Shown here: in pieces, positions 19,925-29,414 of the stretch
Position numbering within the stretch: the stretch's first letter is position 1
Layout: each line of letters opens with the position of its first letter
Source of the DNA: Oscillospiraceae bacterium
GTDB taxonomy: Bacteria > Bacillota > Clostridia > Oscillospirales > Oscillospiraceae
Direction: 5' to 3'
Assembly: GCA_015068155.1 (NCBI GenBank)
Contig: SVLC01000018.1
Location: 1 to 35,169 of the forward strand
DNA length: 35,169 nucleotides
Position numbers and translations under genes: made by a program
Notes under the pieces: generated by a model
What the model was told of the DNA's origin: nothing
The model's input: the letters and a program-made list of their open reading frames with translations, nothing else
Databases searched by the model: none

Positions 19925-20836
19925 TTATACTTCCTCCTTGGACAGTTCTACCAGCTTCTTCAGCCGATGATTCATGGCAGGCTTGGAGATCGGCGGCTCC
20001 ATCATGGCGGCCAATTCCGTTAAGGATGCTTCCGGGTTCTGCTGCCGGGCATGCAGAGCCTGCAACAGCTTTTGGGGCAGTTTTTCCGTAATGCCCCGCT
20101 GATGCAAAATCTGAATGGCGGCCAACTGCTCTTGGGCGGCTTCCACCACTTTTGAGGTATTGGCATCGTCGCAGTTGCAGCGGCGGTTGACTTTATTGTT
20201 CAGTTCCTTTTCCAATTTGGCTTCGATGATGCCCATGGATGCCACACTGGCGCCCAGGCAGGCCAAAAAATCGGAAATTTGATCGCTTTGCTTTACATAC
20301 AGCACCTGTCCCCCGCCCCGGGCAGCGGTTTTGGGATAGAACGACAAAACCTCATGGATCAAGGTATAGGCTTCTCTGGCGACAGTTTGATGGGTGGTGG
20401 TCAGTTCCAGGTGATACGCTTTTCCCGGGTCCGTAACGGAGCCGCCGGCCAGAAACGCACCGCGCAAAAAAGCAGCGCGGCAGCATTCTTCTTCCACCAG
20501 CGGCAGATTCAAATGCATGGAAAGGGTGCTGCCGCGGCTAAAACCGCAGGCAGCAAAAATGGCATCCAGCTTATCCGGATCTGTGATCTGAAAGATCAAC
20601 TTACCGGGGGCAGCCATGCTGGGAAAGGCATCAAATTCCACATCAAAGGCTTTCTTGAACAGCTTGGGCAGGATATAGGCAAACTCCCGGCTTTCGGTAA
20701 TGATCCGCACACAGTCATGGTCAAAACTGTTGCAAAACAGCAGAACGCCAAAGCATTCCGCCAGGGCGCAGCAATTCTTATGGGGCAAGCTGCGGCAGAT
20801 CTCTGCTTTGGCCGCAGCGGAATAGGATGTGGCCAT
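19925..20836 (-). CDS. whiA: DNA-binding protein WhiA
   Basis: LAGLIDADG-like N-terminal region 'RAAFLRGAFLAGGSVTDPGKAYHLE'; 'NKVNRRCNCDDANTSKVVEAAQEQLAAI'; C-terminal HTH 'SLTELAAMMEPPISKPAMNHRLKKL'. Confidence 0.93.
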   Translation of the reverse strand: MATSYSAAAKAEICRSLPHKNCCALAECFGVLLFCNSFDHDCVRIITESREFAYILPKLFKKAFDVEFDAFPSMAAPGKLIFQITDPDKLDAIFAACGFSRGSTLSMHLNLPLVEEECCRAAFLRGAFLAGGSVTDPGKAYHLELTTTHQTVAREAYTLIHEVLSFYPKTAARGGGQVLYVKQSDQISDFLACLGASVASMGIIEAKLEKELNNKVNRRCNCDDANTSKVVEAAQEQLAAIQILHQRGITEKLPQKLLQALHARQQNPEASLTELAAMMEPPISKPAMNHRLKKLVELSKEEV

Positions 20837-20851
20837 ATAAATCCCCTTTCT

Positions 20852-21763
20852 TTACCAGATGCGCACTTCCGGCTCCAGGCGGACACCGGACTTTTCATAG
20901 ACGATATCGGACACCTGCTGCAGAAGTTGCTTGACATCATCCGCAGAGGCGCTGCCCAGGTTCACGGCAAAGCCCGCATGTTTTTCGGAAACCGCCGCAT
21001 CCCCTACCCGGTATCCCTTCAGCCCAGCCTGGTCAATCAGGGCGGCGGCATAGCCCTGGGCGGGACGCTTGAAAGCAGAGCCGGCAGAGGGCTTATCCAA
21101 AGGCTGAGAGGTGGAGCGTTTTGCCTGCAACTCCCGCATTTTTGCCTTGATCTGCTCCGGTTCGGCAGGCGTCAGCCGGAAAACAGCGCTGATGACAATA
21201 CCGCCTTCCGTTTCCAAACGGCTGTGGCGATAGGAAAAGTCCATTTCGCTGCCGCTGAGGGTGCGCACATTGCCATCGCGATCCATCACATCCACACTTT
21301 CACAGATCTGACAGATCTCGCCGCCGTAGGCGCCGGCATTCATATATACGCCACCGCCAACGGTGCCGGGAATGCCGTGGGCAAATTCCATGCCGGAAAG
21401 GCCGTGATTGGCGGCATACACCGCTGCCCGGGTCATGGTGACACCGGCCATAACGCGAATACGGCCATTTTCCAGGCACTGCAGGCCGTCCAGGGCATCC
21501 TTCAAGCAAATCACCAGGCCGGAAAGGCCGGCATCCGGGGCCAGCACATTGGTTCCTGCGCCTAAAACAGCGCAAGCGCATCCGATTTCCCCGGAAATAT
21601 GCAGCAATGCCGCCAGCTCGTCAGCCGACTTGGGAAATGCCATGACCTCCGCATTTCCGCCGATGCGGAAAGAAGTGTGCCGGGACATGGGCTCGGAAAA
21701 AGCAAATGAAATACCGGGCAAATTGGTGGAAAAATACTGTTGAATGGGGGTAAATTCAGTCAT
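20852..21763 (-). CDS. murB: UDP-N-acetylmuramate dehydrogenase
   Basis: 'HTSFRIGGNAEVMAFP', 'VLGAGTNVLAPD', 'GMEFAHGIPGTVGGGVYMNAGAYG', 'KPSAGSAFKRP'. Confidence 0.95.
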   Translation of the reverse strand: MTEFTPIQQYFSTNLPGISFAFSEPMSRHTSFRIGGNAEVMAFPKSADELAALLHISGEIGCACAVLGAGTNVLAPDAGLSGLVICLKDALDGLQCLENGRIRVMAGVTMTRAAVYAANHGLSGMEFAHGIPGTVGGGVYMNAGAYGGEICQICESVDVMDRDGNVRTLSGSEMDFSYRHSRLETEGGIVISAVFRLTPAEPEQIKAKMRELQAKRSTSQPLDKPSAGSAFKRPAQGYAAALIDQAGLKGYRVGDAAVSEKHAGFAVNLGSASADDVKQLLQQVSDIVYEKSGVRLEPEVRIW

Positions 21764-21844
21764 AAACGCCTCCGGGTGTTTTATTGATTACAGTATATCA
21801 TACCCTGCGGCTGATTGCAATTATTCCGGCCATGAAATTTTTGC

Positions 21845-21878
21845 AAAAAACAGAGCCGGCGCAGTATACGCCGGCTCT
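21845..21878 (-). terminator. Rho-independent terminator of trpS
   Basis: Minus strand AGAGCCGGCG-TATACTG-CGCCGGCTCT followed by GTTTTTT. Confidence 0.85.
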
Positions 21879-21884
21879 CGGGAT

Positions 21885-22910
21885 TCATTTGGCTACAAAG
21901 CCCACTTTTTTATAGACCTTGCGCAGGGTCTTTTCTGCCACATAGCTGGCCTTTTCCGCGCCGGCCCGGTAGACGGATTCCAGATATGCCTTATCCTTCA
22001 TCAGCCGCAGGCTCTCTTCCCGGATGGGGCGCAGGTGTTCCACCACGGCCTCGCCAACCACAGGCTTGAATACGCCATAGCCCTTACCCTGGAACTCATT
22101 TTCGATTTCCTCGTAGGTCTTACCGGTAACGGCAGCGTAGATGGTCATCAGATTGGCCACGCCGGGCTTGTTTTCCTTGTCGTAGCGGACACAGTATTCC
22201 GAATCGGAGTCGGTGATGGCCCGCTTAAACTGTTTCATCACCACTTCCGGCGGATCCATCAGCAGCACCCGGCCGGTATCCTCGTTTTCGGACTTGGACA
22301 TTTTGGAGCCAGGATTGGTCAGGCTCATGATCCGGGCGCCAACCTTAGGGATGAAAGGCTCGGGGATCTTGAACACATCGCCGTAGATGCCATTGAAGCG
22401 GCGGGCAATATCGTGCATCAGTTCCACATGCTGCTTCTGATCCTCGCCAACAGGAACCAGATCCGGCTGATACAGCAGAATATCCGCGGCCATCAGGCTG
22501 GGATAGGTGAACAATCCGGCGTTGATATTGTCTTCATTCTTGGCGGATTTATCCTTGAACTGAGTCATGCGGCTCAGCTCGCCAAACATGGAATAGCAGT
22601 TCAGCACCCAGGCCAGCTCGGCGTGCTGGTGAATATGGGACTGGATAAACAGGGTATTCTTCTCCGGATCCAGGCCGCAGGCAATATACTGGGCAAGCTG
22701 CTCCAATGTACGGCGGCGCACATCCGCCGGATTCTGCCGGACGGTGATGGCATGAAGGTCCGCCATGAAGTAGTAGCAATCAAACTGGTCCGCCCGCTCC
22801 GCCCAGTTCTTTACGGCGCCGAGATAGCTGCCCAGGGTCAAATCGCCGCTGGGCTTGATGCCGGAAAGCATCCGTTTTCTGGGGGCAGTTTCCTGAAGGA
22901 TCTCGCTCAT
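21885..22910 (-). CDS. trpS: Tryptophanyl-tRNA synthetase
   Basis: 'MLSGIKPSGDLTLGSYLGAVKNW' HIGH-type motif; 'KMSKSENED' KMSKS motif. Start at 22910. Confidence 0.95.
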   Translation of the reverse strand: MSEILQETAPRKRMLSGIKPSGDLTLGSYLGAVKNWAERADQFDCYYFMADLHAITVRQNPADVRRRTLEQLAQYIACGLDPEKNTLFIQSHIHQHAELAWVLNCYSMFGELSRMTQFKDKSAKNEDNINAGLFTYPSLMAADILLYQPDLVPVGEDQKQHVELMHDIARRFNGIYGDVFKIPEPFIPKVGARIMSLTNPGSKMSKSENEDTGRVLLMDPPEVVMKQFKRAITDSDSEYCVRYDKENKPGVANLMTIYAAVTGKTYEEIENEFQGKGYGVFKPVVGEAVVEHLRPIREESLRLMKDKAYLESVYRAGAEKASYVAEKTLRKVYKKVGFVAK

Positions 22911-23007
22911 AAAAACACTTCCTTTGATGGTCATTTGCTATATTCTATCATAGCAAGACGGATTTAGCAAGAATATTTTGCGGTGTTTGTCCGCCGGGTG
23001 ATCGGAT

Positions 23008-23033
23008 AAAAAAAGGCGCCGCTGCGCGGCGCC
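23008..23033 (-). terminator. Rho-independent terminator of the acidic zinc-ribbon gene
   Basis: Minus strand GGCGCCGC-GCA-GCGGCGCC followed by TTTTTTT. Confidence 0.8.
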
Positions 23034-23047
23034 CTTTCCTATCCTGT

Positions 23048-23488
23048 TTATTCCTCGTCCTCGAAGTCAAACTCCAGGTTCTCGCCGCAGTTGGGGCAAG
23101 GCAGGGAGCCTTCTTCCAGCGTTTCCTCGTCGAAATTGATCACTTCGCCGCAGGCAGGACACTGGACTTCATAGATGGTGGAGTCCTCGTCGCCGAAATC
23201 GAAGCCTTCGTCGCACTCCTCGTCTTCCCACTCATCCTCATCGTCGTAGTCATCATAGTCTTCTTCCTCGTCCATGATGAAATCCTCGATGGCATCCAGA
23301 TCCTCTTCGATCTCGTCCAGCTCATCGGAGATAGCGATGGTGGTATCCTCAATGTTGGTAACCTTCTTGGTAATATCGCCCAGCAGTTCTACGATGGCGG
23401 CGATCATCTGGCCCTCGGCAGTTTCGGTGCTGAGCTTCAGGCCATCCATCAGACCTTTCAGATAGGCGGACTTTTCATTGATAGTCAT
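23048..23488 (-). CDS. Acidic zinc-ribbon protein (CD1247-like N-terminal domain family)
   Basis: MTINEKSAYLKGLMDGLKLSTETAEGQMI..., hyperacidic DEEEDYDDYDDEDEWEDEE linker, C-terminal CPACG...CPNCG. Confidence 0.7.
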   Translation of the reverse strand: MTINEKSAYLKGLMDGLKLSTETAEGQMIAAIVELLGDITKKVTNIEDTTIAISDELDEIEEDLDAIEDFIMDEEEDYDDYDDEDEWEDEECDEGFDFGDEDSTIYEVQCPACGEVINFDEETLEEGSLPCPNCGENLEFDFEDEE

Positions 23489-23524
23489 GGTAATGACTCC
23501 TTCCATTGCATTATTTTGAAGGAA

Positions 23525-23555
23525 GGGGACGATGTGGGCATCGTCCCCTACAGAA
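23525..23555. repeat. Hairpin with CCCTACAGAA tail (REP/MITE-like; may also terminate efp)
   Basis: GGGGACGATG-TGGG-CATCGTCCCC followed by TACAGAA. Same tail as 637-664 with a different stem. Confidence 0.5.
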
Positions 23556-23566
23556 ATGCGGTAAAA

Positions 23567-24130
23567 TTAAGCCTTGGAACGGCCCAGGTACTCGCCGGTA
23601 CGGGTGTCGATCTGGATCTTGTCGCCCTCATTGATGAACAGCGGCACCTTCACCTCAGCGCCGGTCTCAACGGTAGCGGGCTTGGTGACATTGGTAGCGG
23701 TGTTGCCGGCAAAGCCAGGCTCGGTCTCGGTAACGACCAGGTCAACGAAGTTGGGAACTTCCACGCCGAAAACCTTGCCCTTGTAGGACATAACGGTGCA
23801 GATATCGTTCTCCTTGACGAACTTAAAGCTGTCATCCAGCACGTCGCCGTTCAGGGGCTCCAGCTCGAAGGTTTCCTGGTCCATGAAGTAGTACAGCTCG
23901 CCGTCGTTGTAGCTATACTCCATTTTCTTTCTCTCAATGAAAGCGGTGGGGAACTTGGCAGAGGGGTTCAGGGAAGTTTCGGTCACGCCGCCGGTGATGA
24001 CGTTACGCATCTTGACGCGCACAAAGGCAGCTCCCTTGCCGGGCTTAACGTGCTGGAACTCGATGACCTGCATAACCTTGCCGTCCATCTCAAAGGTAAT
24101 GCCGTTGCGAATATCGCCTGCAGAAATCAT
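23567..24130 (-). CDS. efp: Elongation factor P
   Basis: [43 protein letters not shown]...; C-terminal '[18 protein letters not shown]'. Confidence 0.97.
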   Translation of the reverse strand: MISAGDIRNGITFEMDGKVMQVIEFQHVKPGKGAAFVRVKMRNVITGGVTETSLNPSAKFPTAFIERKKMEYSYNDGELYYFMDQETFELEPLNGDVLDDSFKFVKENDICTVMSYKGKVFGVEVPNFVDLVVTETEPGFAGNTATNVTKPATVETGAEVKVPLFINEGDKIQIDTRTGEYLGRSKA

Positions 24131-24231
24131 AAAAATATCCTCCTGATGTCTTCCCTTGCGGGAATTTTATTTATATTCTTTAACTGGTATATTCTAACCT
24201 AATATGCGAAATTTTGCAAGGGGTAATCTGA

Positions 24232-25302
24232 TTATTTTCCAACAATAATCAAATTTTTCGGGCTGGTGGCCAAATTTTCCACCCCATTCTCCTTAAAAAC
24301 CACGCAATCCTCGATGCGAACGCCGAATTTTCCCGGCAAATAGATACCGGGCTCCGCGGATGCAACACTGTTCAGGGGCATGCCGTTGGGATTACCGGGG
24401 TTGGGGCTGGGCATCTCGTGGCACTCCATGCCAATGCTGTGGCCGTAGCCATGGCCGAAATAGCTATCGTAACCGGCTTCGGCGATCAAGGTGCGTGCAG
24501 CGCCGTCAATATCCTTGCCGGGCACACCGGCCTTGGAAATGGCCAGGCCCGCCAGCTGCGCCTGCAGAACGGTATTGTACACCTTTTCCATCTCTTCGGT
24601 GGCATAGCCCACCGCTACGGTACGGGTCATATCGGAGCAGTAGCCCTGATAGATCACACCAAAGTCCATGGTGATGAAATCCCCCTCCCGGATCACCCGG
24701 TCACCGGCTACGCCATGGGGCAGGCTGGTATTGGGACCGGAGACAACGATGGGATCAAAGCTCAGGCCCTGGCCGCCGTTTTTATACATGCAGTAGATCA
24801 GTTCCGCCTGCAGCTCCAGCTCCGTCATACCCACCTGGATGCGGGGCAGCACTTCGGCAAACGCCTTATCGGCAATGGCCTGGGCCTTCCGCATACGATC
24901 CAGCTCCCATTCCTCCTTGACGGACCGGAAGCTGTTGATCGCCTTGCACATGGGCACCAGCTTGGCATTCAGATTCTTCTCATAATGCATCCACTCTGCC
25001 ACGGTCATGTAATCTTCTTCAAAGCCCAGCGCTGTGATACCGAAATCCGCAATGGCGTCGTTAATGCGCTTGATATAATTGTTTTCCCGGTTCATGATGA
25101 GCACTTCAAAGTCCTTGATGCCATTCTCCGCAGACTCGATATAGCGGCTGTCGGTAAAATAGCGGCAACCGGCCTTTGTAACAATGGCAACGCCTTCGGC
25201 AATGTCAAATTCAGCGCCATAGTGGCGGCTGAAGCGGGAAGTCAACAGCAGACCGTTTACTTCCCCGTCCAGCAATGTCAGGTACTTCTCAAGATTTTTC
25301 AT
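24232..25302 (-). CDS. M24 family Xaa-Pro peptidase
   Basis: 'DFITMDFGVIYQGYCSDMTRTVAVG' metal-binding Asp residues, 'GHGYGHSIGMECHE', 'SAEPGIYLPGKFGVRIED'. Confidence 0.92.
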   Translation of the reverse strand: MKNLEKYLTLLDGEVNGLLLTSRFSRHYGAEFDIAEGVAIVTKAGCRYFTDSRYIESAENGIKDFEVLIMNRENNYIKRINDAIADFGITALGFEEDYMTVAEWMHYEKNLNAKLVPMCKAINSFRSVKEEWELDRMRKAQAIADKAFAEVLPRIQVGMTELELQAELIYCMYKNGGQGLSFDPIVVSGPNTSLPHGVAGDRVIREGDFITMDFGVIYQGYCSDMTRTVAVGYATEEMEKVYNTVLQAQLAGLAISKAGVPGKDIDGAARTLIAEAGYDSYFGHGYGHSIGMECHEMPSPNPGNPNGMPLNSVASAEPGIYLPGKFGVRIEDCVVFKENGVENLATSPKNLIIVGK

Positions 25303-25802
25303 TGGGATAACCTCCTGTTTTTAGCAAGTAGAATAAAAGGCATTTCCAGCACATGCCGTGCTTTCAGCCAGAAATTATGATTATCGATGGCTTTGACCAA
25401 AATCGCCCGCACCCCACAGCCATTGGCCCCCAGGGTATCGGTGAAGATCTGGTCGCCCACCAGGGCCGCCTGGGATGCCGGAATGTCATACTTGGCAAGG
25501 CATTGCATAATACCTTTGGAAAAGGGTTTTTTCGCATGGGTAATGCAATCCAAACCGTATTGCTGGCAAAATTTTGGCACTCTGTCATTGTGGCTATTGG
25601 AGACGACGCACACCACAATACCGCAATTTCGCATCATTTCCAACCAGGAAAGCATCTGCTTGGTTGGCTGGCAAGTGGTGTAGGGCACGATGGTGTTGTC
25701 AAAATCCAACATCAGCAGACGGATGTTTTGCTTCATCAGCCAGGATGGCAGAATATCGGTAAGGGCATCGGTCATCACCGCAGGCAGGAAGGAAAGGGGC
25801 AT
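25299..25802 (-). CDS. YqeG family HAD IIIA-type phosphatase
   Basis: 'LLMLDFDNTIVPY' HAD motif I, 'VCVVSNSHNDRV', 'KPFSKGIMQCL', 'ALVGDQIFTDTLGAN'. ATGA overlap with the M24 gene. Confidence 0.88.
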   Translation of the reverse strand: MPLSFLPAVMTDALTDILPSWLMKQNIRLLMLDFDNTIVPYTTCQPTKQMLSWLEMMRNCGIVVCVVSNSHNDRVPKFCQQYGLDCITHAKKPFSKGIMQCLAKYDIPASQAALVGDQIFTDTLGANGCGVRAILVKAIDNHNFWLKARHVLEMPFILLAKNRRLSQ

Positions 25803-25863
25803 ACCGTCGTCCTCCATTTCATAAATATCTATAAGATTATAACACAGACGGAGGGATTTGTCC

Positions 25864-26547
25864 ATGCCTTTGCCCATATATCTTGCCATGACAGCCGCAG
25901 AAATCGAAAAAAATTCTGTACTTCCTCAACAAATTGCATGGATGGCCTGCCATTTTTCTCCTTACGGCACAGGACTTTCCAACTGCCCTACCCAATTGCC
26001 GCCGGGGTCCATGCTGATCCTCAACGACCGGACTCCGGTATGCGGACACGATCCGCAGCAGGTGGCGGCACAATTGCGGGAGCTGGCGGAAACATTGCAA
26101 TGCAGCCGTGTGCTGCTGGATCTGCAAAGACCAGGTTCAGCGCAGACGCAGCAGATCGTAACTGCCGTCATACAGGCCCTTCCCTGCCCCGTGGCGGTAT
26201 CCCAGTTTTACGGGCAGGATTTGTCCTGTCCTGTTTTTTTGCCGCCCCTACCGCTGTTGCAGACGCCGGAGGCCTATCTGGCGTCCTGGAAGGGCCGGGA
26301 GATATGGCTGGATGTGGCGCCTGAACAAGCCACCTACCGTATCACGGAATCCGGCTGCGCCAAATTGGCTTTGGATACGGATGGGGATTTTTCTCATACG
26401 GAAGCAGATCTTTGCTGTGACTATGGAATTGCACAAACGGAAGATGTGATCTGCTTCCATGTGCGGCAGGACATTGCGGCGCTGGTCCGGCGGCTGGAGG
26501 GATCGGCGGTCACCTGTCTGGTGGGATTGTATCAGCAATTAGGCTGA
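25864..26547 (+). CDS. Conserved hypothetical protein (228 codons including stop)
   Basis: ATG at 25864 with upstream GAGGG SD; full-length [65 protein letters not shown].... Transcribed against its neighbours. Confidence 0.7.
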   Translation: MPLPIYLAMTAAEIEKNSVLPQQIAWMACHFSPYGTGLSNCPTQLPPGSMLILNDRTPVCGHDPQQVAAQLRELAETLQCSRVLLDLQRPGSAQTQQIVTAVIQALPCPVAVSQFYGQDLSCPVFLPPLPLLQTPEAYLASWKGREIWLDVAPEQATYRITESGCAKLALDTDGDFSHTEADLCCDYGIAQTEDVICFHVRQDIAALVRRLEGSAVTCLVGLYQQLG

Positions 26548-28037
26548 TTCTGCGACCAAAACATGGCGCATTGCACGGCCCGGTTCCAGTTTTCCAACCG
26601 ATCCTGCCGTTGCTGCTGAGAGATCTCCGGCAAAAAAGTGCGGTCCAATGCCCAGTTTTTCCGAATATCCTCCACATTCTTCCAGTAACCCACCGCCAGA
26701 CCGGCCAAATAGGCCGCGCCCATGGCAGTGGTCTCTACACAGCCGGGACGCACCACCGGCGCGCCGCTGAGGTCGGATTGGGTCTGCATCAAATAATTAT
26801 TGGCTGAAGCGCCGCCGTCTACTTTCAATTGAGAGAGCCGGATGCCGGCATCCGCTTCCATGGCGGAAAGGATGTCATGGACTTGATATGCAATGGAATC
26901 CAGCGTTGCCCGGATGATATGGTATTTATTGACGCCACGGGTCAGACCCACCACGGTGCCCCGGGCATGGGGATTCCAGTATGGTGCGCCAAGGCCGGTA
27001 AACGCCGGCACCACGTAACAGCCATTGGTATCCGGCACCTTCCGGGCCATGTATTCCGAATCCGATGCGGATTCCACGAATCGCAGTTCATCCCGCAGCC
27101 ATTGAATGGCTGCGCCGGCCACGAAAATAGAACCCTCCAGGGCATAATGTACCCGGCCGTCCAGGCCCCATGCAACGGTGGTCACCAGGCCGTTGCGGGA
27201 AAAGATGGGGGTATGTCCGGTATTCATCAGTAAAAACGCGCCGGTTCCATAGGTACATTTCACATCGCCGGGCTCCAGGCAGGTCTGTCCAAAAAGCGCT
27301 GCCTGCTGGTCACCGGCGGCGCCGGCGATGGCAATGGGCGCCCCAAAGAAAGCCGGCTCCGTATATCCAAACAATCCGGAACTGGGCATGGGCACAGGCA
27401 GCATAGCGGCAGGAATGTCCAATCGTTCCAGGATCTCTGCATCCCAGGAAAGGGTGTTGATGTCAAAAAGCATGGTGCGAGAGGCATTGGAATAGTCGGT
27501 CGCATGGATCTTGCCGCCGGTCAGCTTCCAAATCAGCCAAGTCTCCACCGTACCAAACAGCAGCTCTCCCCTATCCGCGGCTTCCCGGGCGCCGGGAACA
27601 TTTTCCAGGATCCACCGAATCTTGGTGGCAGAAAAATAAGGATCGATCACCAGGCCCGTTTTGCTGCGGATGCGATCCACCAGCCCTGCCCGGCGCAGCG
27701 CTTCGCAGTAATCCGCGGTACGGCGGCATTGCCAAACAATGGCGTGATACACCGGACGGCCTGTAATCTTATTCCACACAACGGTGGTTTCCCGCTGATT
27801 GGTGATGCCGATGGCGGCAATATCCGAAGCCGCTGCACCGATATTCCGCAGCGCCTGGCGGGCCACCTCCAACTGCGTCGCAAAGATCTCATCGGCATCG
27901 TGTTCTACCCAACCGGGTTGGGGAAAGATCTGGGTGAATTCCTTTTGCGCCACGGAACAGACTCTGCCGGTTTGGTCAAACAGGATACAGCGGTTTGACG
28001 TTGTGCCGGAATCCAGGGCCATGATGTATTTGGGCAT
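26532..28037 (-). CDS. glpK: Glycerol kinase
   Basis: [26 protein letters not shown]...; '[18 protein letters not shown]', '[18 protein letters not shown]'. Confidence 0.96.
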   Translation of the reverse strand: MPKYIMALDSGTTSNRCILFDQTGRVCSVAQKEFTQIFPQPGWVEHDADEIFATQLEVARQALRNIGAAASDIAAIGITNQRETTVVWNKITGRPVYHAIVWQCRRTADYCEALRRAGLVDRIRSKTGLVIDPYFSATKIRWILENVPGAREAADRGELLFGTVETWLIWKLTGGKIHATDYSNASRTMLFDINTLSWDAEILERLDIPAAMLPVPMPSSGLFGYTEPAFFGAPIAIAGAAGDQQAALFGQTCLEPGDVKCTYGTGAFLLMNTGHTPIFSRNGLVTTVAWGLDGRVHYALEGSIFVAGAAIQWLRDELRFVESASDSEYMARKVPDTNGCYVVPAFTGLGAPYWNPHARGTVVGLTRGVNKYHIIRATLDSIAYQVHDILSAMEADAGIRLSQLKVDGGASANNYLMQTQSDLSGAPVVRPGCVETTAMGAAYLAGLAVGYWKNVEDIRKNWALDRTFLPEISQQQRQDRLENWNRAVQCAMFWSQNQPNC

Positions 28038-28162
28038 AACTTAGCTCCTTTCGTATGGTGAATTGTTGTTTACAGCGCCAACGGTGCGAAGGCTTCTGCT
28101 TGAGCAGAGGGCTTTCCTGCGCTGAACAACGATTTATCATTCTGTATGTATACATAATCAAA

Positions 28163-28187
28163 GGGCTGCTGCGTATTGCAGCAGCCC
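28163..28187 (-). terminator. Hairpin downstream of the rhomboid-like gene
   Basis: GGGCTGCTGC-GTATT-GCAGCAGCCC; weak T-run (TTTGATT) on the minus strand. Confidence 0.55.
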
Positions 28188-28194
28188 TGCTCGC

Positions 28195-29103
28195 TTACTC
28201 AATATGGGTATGGCTGGAAATATGGTCTTGGCAATAGCAATGGTAACCGTTGCATTTGGAGCAATAGCGGAACTCCAGGTCCGGATGGGACACATCCGTG
28301 CGGCCACAGACGGCGCATTTATGGTGATATGGCGCTTTGACCGTTGCGGTACTGGCCTGATAGGAGCCAGCCTTGGGGAACGGAATGGCACCGGTACGGG
28401 GCTTGGGTTCCTGGGGCGCGTACTTTTTCTTTTTCCGGAACAGACGGCCCGCATTGGCCCGCCAGGACATAGGGAATACATGCTTGATATCGGAGCCAAA
28501 GAACAGGAAATAATTGGCCAGCGCCACCAGCGGATACAGGTTCAGCGGGAAATACAGCACCGGATACGAGAGCATGATCACCTGATAGGCCGTAATGCCC
28601 AAATAGAACAGGGCGAAAATCCATGCCCGGACAGGGATGATAAAGAACAGCCGGAAATAGGTATCCGGATACAGGGTGGCATAGCCTAAGAACAGACTGA
28701 GGTTCAAATAGAAAACATCCGCCTGGACACCGAAGATCATACCGTAAATATCCATCAGCACAACGCCGGTAAAGTAGAACAAATTGAAGCGCAGGGCGCC
28801 CCAAAGATTCTCCATCGCTCTGCCCAGGGAATAGTAACACAGCAAGCCGATGACCATCCACAAAAGACTGGCATCATAGTCCAGGAAAATATAGGTGATC
28901 AAACGCCAAACCTGGCCTCTCAGGATGCTGCTGCGGTCAAAAGCCAGCAGACGATACAGCACATCGTTGCCACTGACAAGGTAAAACAGGTACACAGCCG
29001 CAGTGGCGATGGTAATCCAAAGCATCAGGTTGGGGATACCTTTGGTACGGTGATTGTAACAAAAACGTTCAAAACGGTGACGCAGTTTTTTCAACAGTTT
29101 CAT
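28195..29103 (-). CDS. Rhomboid-fold-like membrane protein with C-terminal Cys/His zinc-binding region
   Basis: Multiple TMs; 'GQVWRLITYIFLDYD', 'LGRAMENLWGALRFNLFYFTGV' rhomboid-like; C-term 'HHKCAVCGRTDVSHPDLEFRYCSKCNGYHCYCQDHISSHTHIE'. Confidence 0.7.
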   Translation of the reverse strand: MKLLKKLRHRFERFCYNHRTKGIPNLMLWITIATAAVYLFYLVSGNDVLYRLLAFDRSSILRGQVWRLITYIFLDYDASLLWMVIGLLCYYSLGRAMENLWGALRFNLFYFTGVVLMDIYGMIFGVQADVFYLNLSLFLGYATLYPDTYFRLFFIIPVRAWIFALFYLGITAYQVIMLSYPVLYFPLNLYPLVALANYFLFFGSDIKHVFPMSWRANAGRLFRKKKKYAPQEPKPRTGAIPFPKAGSYQASTATVKAPYHHKCAVCGRTDVSHPDLEFRYCSKCNGYHCYCQDHISSHTHIE

Positions 29104-29197
29104 CTCCTAAATGTGTTTTTCATATCATATCAGTTTTTTCCGCTTTTGTCCATACGGGATTTTACAATAATTTTTGTTGAAAAAGTCGAAAAAGGTC

Positions 29198-29225
29198 TTG
29201 ACTTTTCGTGCAAAACCGCTATAAT
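29198..29225 (+). promoter_or_regulatory. Sigma-A promoter of the metK leader
   Basis: TTGACT (29198-29203), 16 nt, TATAAT (29220-29225). Confidence 0.75.
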
Positions 29226-29245
29226 AAGCGAGAAATGCATACAAG

Positions 29246-29338
29246 CCTTATCAAGAGTGGTGGAGGGAACGGCCCGATGAAACCCGGCAACCTGCGTTAT
29301 GCGATGGTGCCAAATCCGGCGGCAACGAGAGATGAGGA
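29246..29338 (+). ncRNA. SAM-I (S-box) riboswitch aptamer
   Basis: CTTATCAAGAGTGGTGGAGGGAACGGCCCGATGAAACCCGGCAACC...ATGGTGCCAAATCC...GAGAGATGAG matches the S-box core; directly upstream of metK. Confidence 0.95.
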
Positions 29339-29348
29339 TTCGATACAC

Positions 29349-29381
29349 GCACACGTCGAATCTTCGATGTGTGCATTTTTT
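29349..29381 (+). terminator. Riboswitch expression-platform terminator
   Basis: GCACACGTCGAA-TC-TTCGATGTGTGC followed by ATTTTTTG. Confidence 0.85.
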
Positions 29382-29414
29382 GATTTTAAGAAGCTGAGAA
29401 AGGAATCTGTACAA

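Noticed and set aside
20279-22967. Long plus-strand ORFs (20279-21565, 21744-22967) opposite whiA/murB/trpS
   Set aside because: No recognisable motifs; opposite strand encodes intact housekeeping proteins.
28038-28160. Possible regulatory RNA upstream of glpK
   Set aside because: Only a short TCTGCT/AGCAGA hairpin is visible; no match to a riboswitch core I know and no terminator.
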